DNA of 28,393 bases from Chara braunii (Eukaryota > Streptophyta > Charophyceae > Charales > Characeae). The DNA is taken from positions 2,024,623 through 2,053,015 of the forward strand of contig BFEA01000219.1 of assembly GCA_003427395.1 (NCBI GenBank), given 5' to 3'. The notes beneath the pieces were generated by a model, which did no database searches, was not told the DNA's origin, and was given only the letters and a program-made list of their open reading frames with translations. Shown here in pieces: positions 27,655 through 28,393 of the stretch. Numbering within the stretch: the stretch's first letter is position 1; the number at the start of each line of letters is the position of its first letter. Position numbers and translations under genes: made by a program.

Positions 27655-27987
27655 TCGTTCACTAAAAAAACACCAAATAAACGGCCAGTCACGTTCAAGT
27701 GAACGGTGCCAGTCACGTTCACGGGTCCGGCACTGCTTGCGTGTAACTGTAATTTTGGGCAGGGCGCCCTTGTAAACTGTATCGTTCTTCTTGAGCTTCG
27801 TCTTTCCCGCCCTCTGTCTTCTTTGATGTGTCTAGTTGGCCCGCGGGCTGCATGATCAGATCGATGAGTGGAGAGTGGCTACGTCCCCCCCCCACGCCGC
27901 GATCTCGCCATGCAAATCGTAGGCACTACCTCCCCTTCTCTCTTTCAAAGTCCTTGCAATTCCGTGTTCTTCATGCACGCATGCACG

Positions 27988-27994
27988 CTATAAA
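27988..27994 (+). promoter_or_regulatory. TATA box of the 3' LTR
   Basis: CTATAAATTTCGG in the same context as 16444-16450 of the 5' LTR. Its conservation in two diverged copies supports a functional promoter core. Confidence 0.55.
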
Positions 27995-28193
27995 TTTCGG
28001 CTGTGCGATTAGATACCTCTCTTAAAAAGGTTGCTGGAAGCTCGGGGTAGCGCGATCAGTGAGGGTTGGCTCACGAGCGAAGTAAGTGGTGAGTTGAAGT
28101 GGGAGTTGGGCGACCCAACGAGCTGGTGCGGAATGTGCGAGGTTGACACGTGGGGCTACGACGGACTGTAGCGCGCGGGCGAACCCGACGGGC

Positions 28194-28393
28194 TGTGTTG
28201 CCGCGCGTTCGTTGAACGCGGGTTCCATGTTCAGTTTTTGAACGCATTGAATGCGCGTTCAAAGAACGCGGGTGCACGCTCTGAACGCGAACGCGCAGAG
28301 CGCCACCCATGCCGGGAGGCCCGTCGGGGGCGCTGGGGAGCGGCGGCGGTGCTTGGGGGGGCTGTGGGCAATGTGGGCAGTGTGGGAAGCGGC
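28194..28393. repeat. GC-rich terminal stretch with GAACGCG motifs
   Basis: Repeated GAACGCG/CGCGTTC elements, partly inverted (GCGTTCGTTGAACGC; GCGCGTTCAAAGAACGCG), followed by a G-rich run to the window end. It does not match the 5' LTR after 16649, so it is either an insertion in the 3' LTR or sequence at an assembly join. Confidence 0.5.

Larger units (their letters stand above)
26970..27742. repeat. Extra 773 bp in the 3' LTR (insertion, or deleted from the 5' LTR)
   Basis: Flanked by TTTCTTTTT on the left and GTAACTGTAATTTTGGGCAG on the right, which are joined directly (via GAGC) in the 5' LTR. It contains a 10-bp tandem (TAGGAATTTA, about 27077-27109), a GAGTTCACG minisatellite (about 27227-27305), poly-T/poly-A runs and GTTCAC/GTGAAC inverted motifs near its right end. 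No open frame of note. Confidence 0.7.
15882..28393 (+). mobile_element. Degenerate Ty3/Gypsy LTR retrotransposon, 3' end beyond the window
   Basis: Direct copies of one sequence occur at about 15882-16649 and 26654-28193, on either side of a PBS and a gag-protease-RT-RNase H-integrase gene order, which is the Ty3/Gypsy order. The integrase ends in a GPY/F-like module and I see no chromodomain. Gag and pol need at least four frame changes and contain in-frame stops, so this copy cannot move by itself. The two LTRs differ at roughly one position in ten by eye over their first 300 bp, which implies an old insertion. The target-site duplication cannot be checked because the 3' end is outside the window. 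Confidence 0.85.
26654..28393 (+). repeat. 3' LTR, incomplete at the window end
   Basis: Begins with the perfect 16-bp palindrome TGTCACATATGTGACA (26654-26669), corresponding to the more decayed start of the 5' LTR (TGCACCCATGTGACG at 15882). It matches 15890-16200, then holds about 773 bp not present in the 5' copy, then matches 16201-16649 (27743-28193). After 28193 the two copies diverge completely. No clear polypurine tract is seen just upstream of 26654, which leaves the exact boundary open. Confidence 0.75.

Overview
The window is nuclear DNA of a green plant or streptophyte alga and consists almost entirely of mobile elements and repeats. The evidence is a long-terminal-repeat (LTR) retrotransposon whose primer-binding site is the plant-type initiator-Met tRNA complement, intron-like splice signals, GA/GAT microsatellites and no operon structure. 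The repeat style, with a 22-bp near-palindrome scattered in many copies, makes a charophyte such as Chara my best guess. That is an impression from memory, not a proof.

Layout. Positions 1-2117 hold blocks of tandem repeats with periods near 215/165, 356, 53 and 273 bp. Positions 2117-3900 are diverged copies of a longer repeat family carrying the 22-bp near-palindrome. Positions 3967-4190 form an imperfect foldback with two 22-mers at its centre. Positions 5035-5527 are a (GAT)-type low-complexity tract. From 6634 to 12267 one + strand reading frame runs without any visible frameshift but is cut by seven in-frame stop codons. It reads as one large protein with a ParB/sulfiredoxin-like domain (about 7645-8130) followed by a degenerate N4/N6-type DNA methyltransferase fold (about 9000-10030), then low-complexity and acidic tails. 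A 341-bp tandem duplication (12507-13186) separates it from a ULP1-type (C48) cysteine protease domain whose catalytic residues are intact (13536-14279). Six diverged 22-mers cluster at 14770-15185.

From about 15882 to the end of the window lies one old Ty3/Gypsy element. It has a 5' LTR (about 15882-18391), PBS (18392-18404), gag, aspartic protease, reverse transcriptase/RNase H, integrase (HHCC, D, D35E, GPY/F-like end), a broken accessory region after pol ending in an acid-rich protein, and a 3' LTR from about 26654 that runs off the window. Gag and pol are broken by frameshifts and stops. The two LTRs have diverged clearly, and the 3' copy carries about 773 bp that the 5' copy lacks.

Part of the 5' LTR is an assembly artefact. 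Positions 16751-16788 are a Nextera transposase junction (two mosaic ends head to head), followed by 96 bp copied from 9359-9454, an N and a duplicated GA tract.

The most interesting biology is the ParB-plus-methyltransferase architecture in a repeat-rich eukaryotic context, the nonsense codons that all fit C-to-T change at CAG/CGA/CAA, and the dispersed 22-bp near-palindrome.
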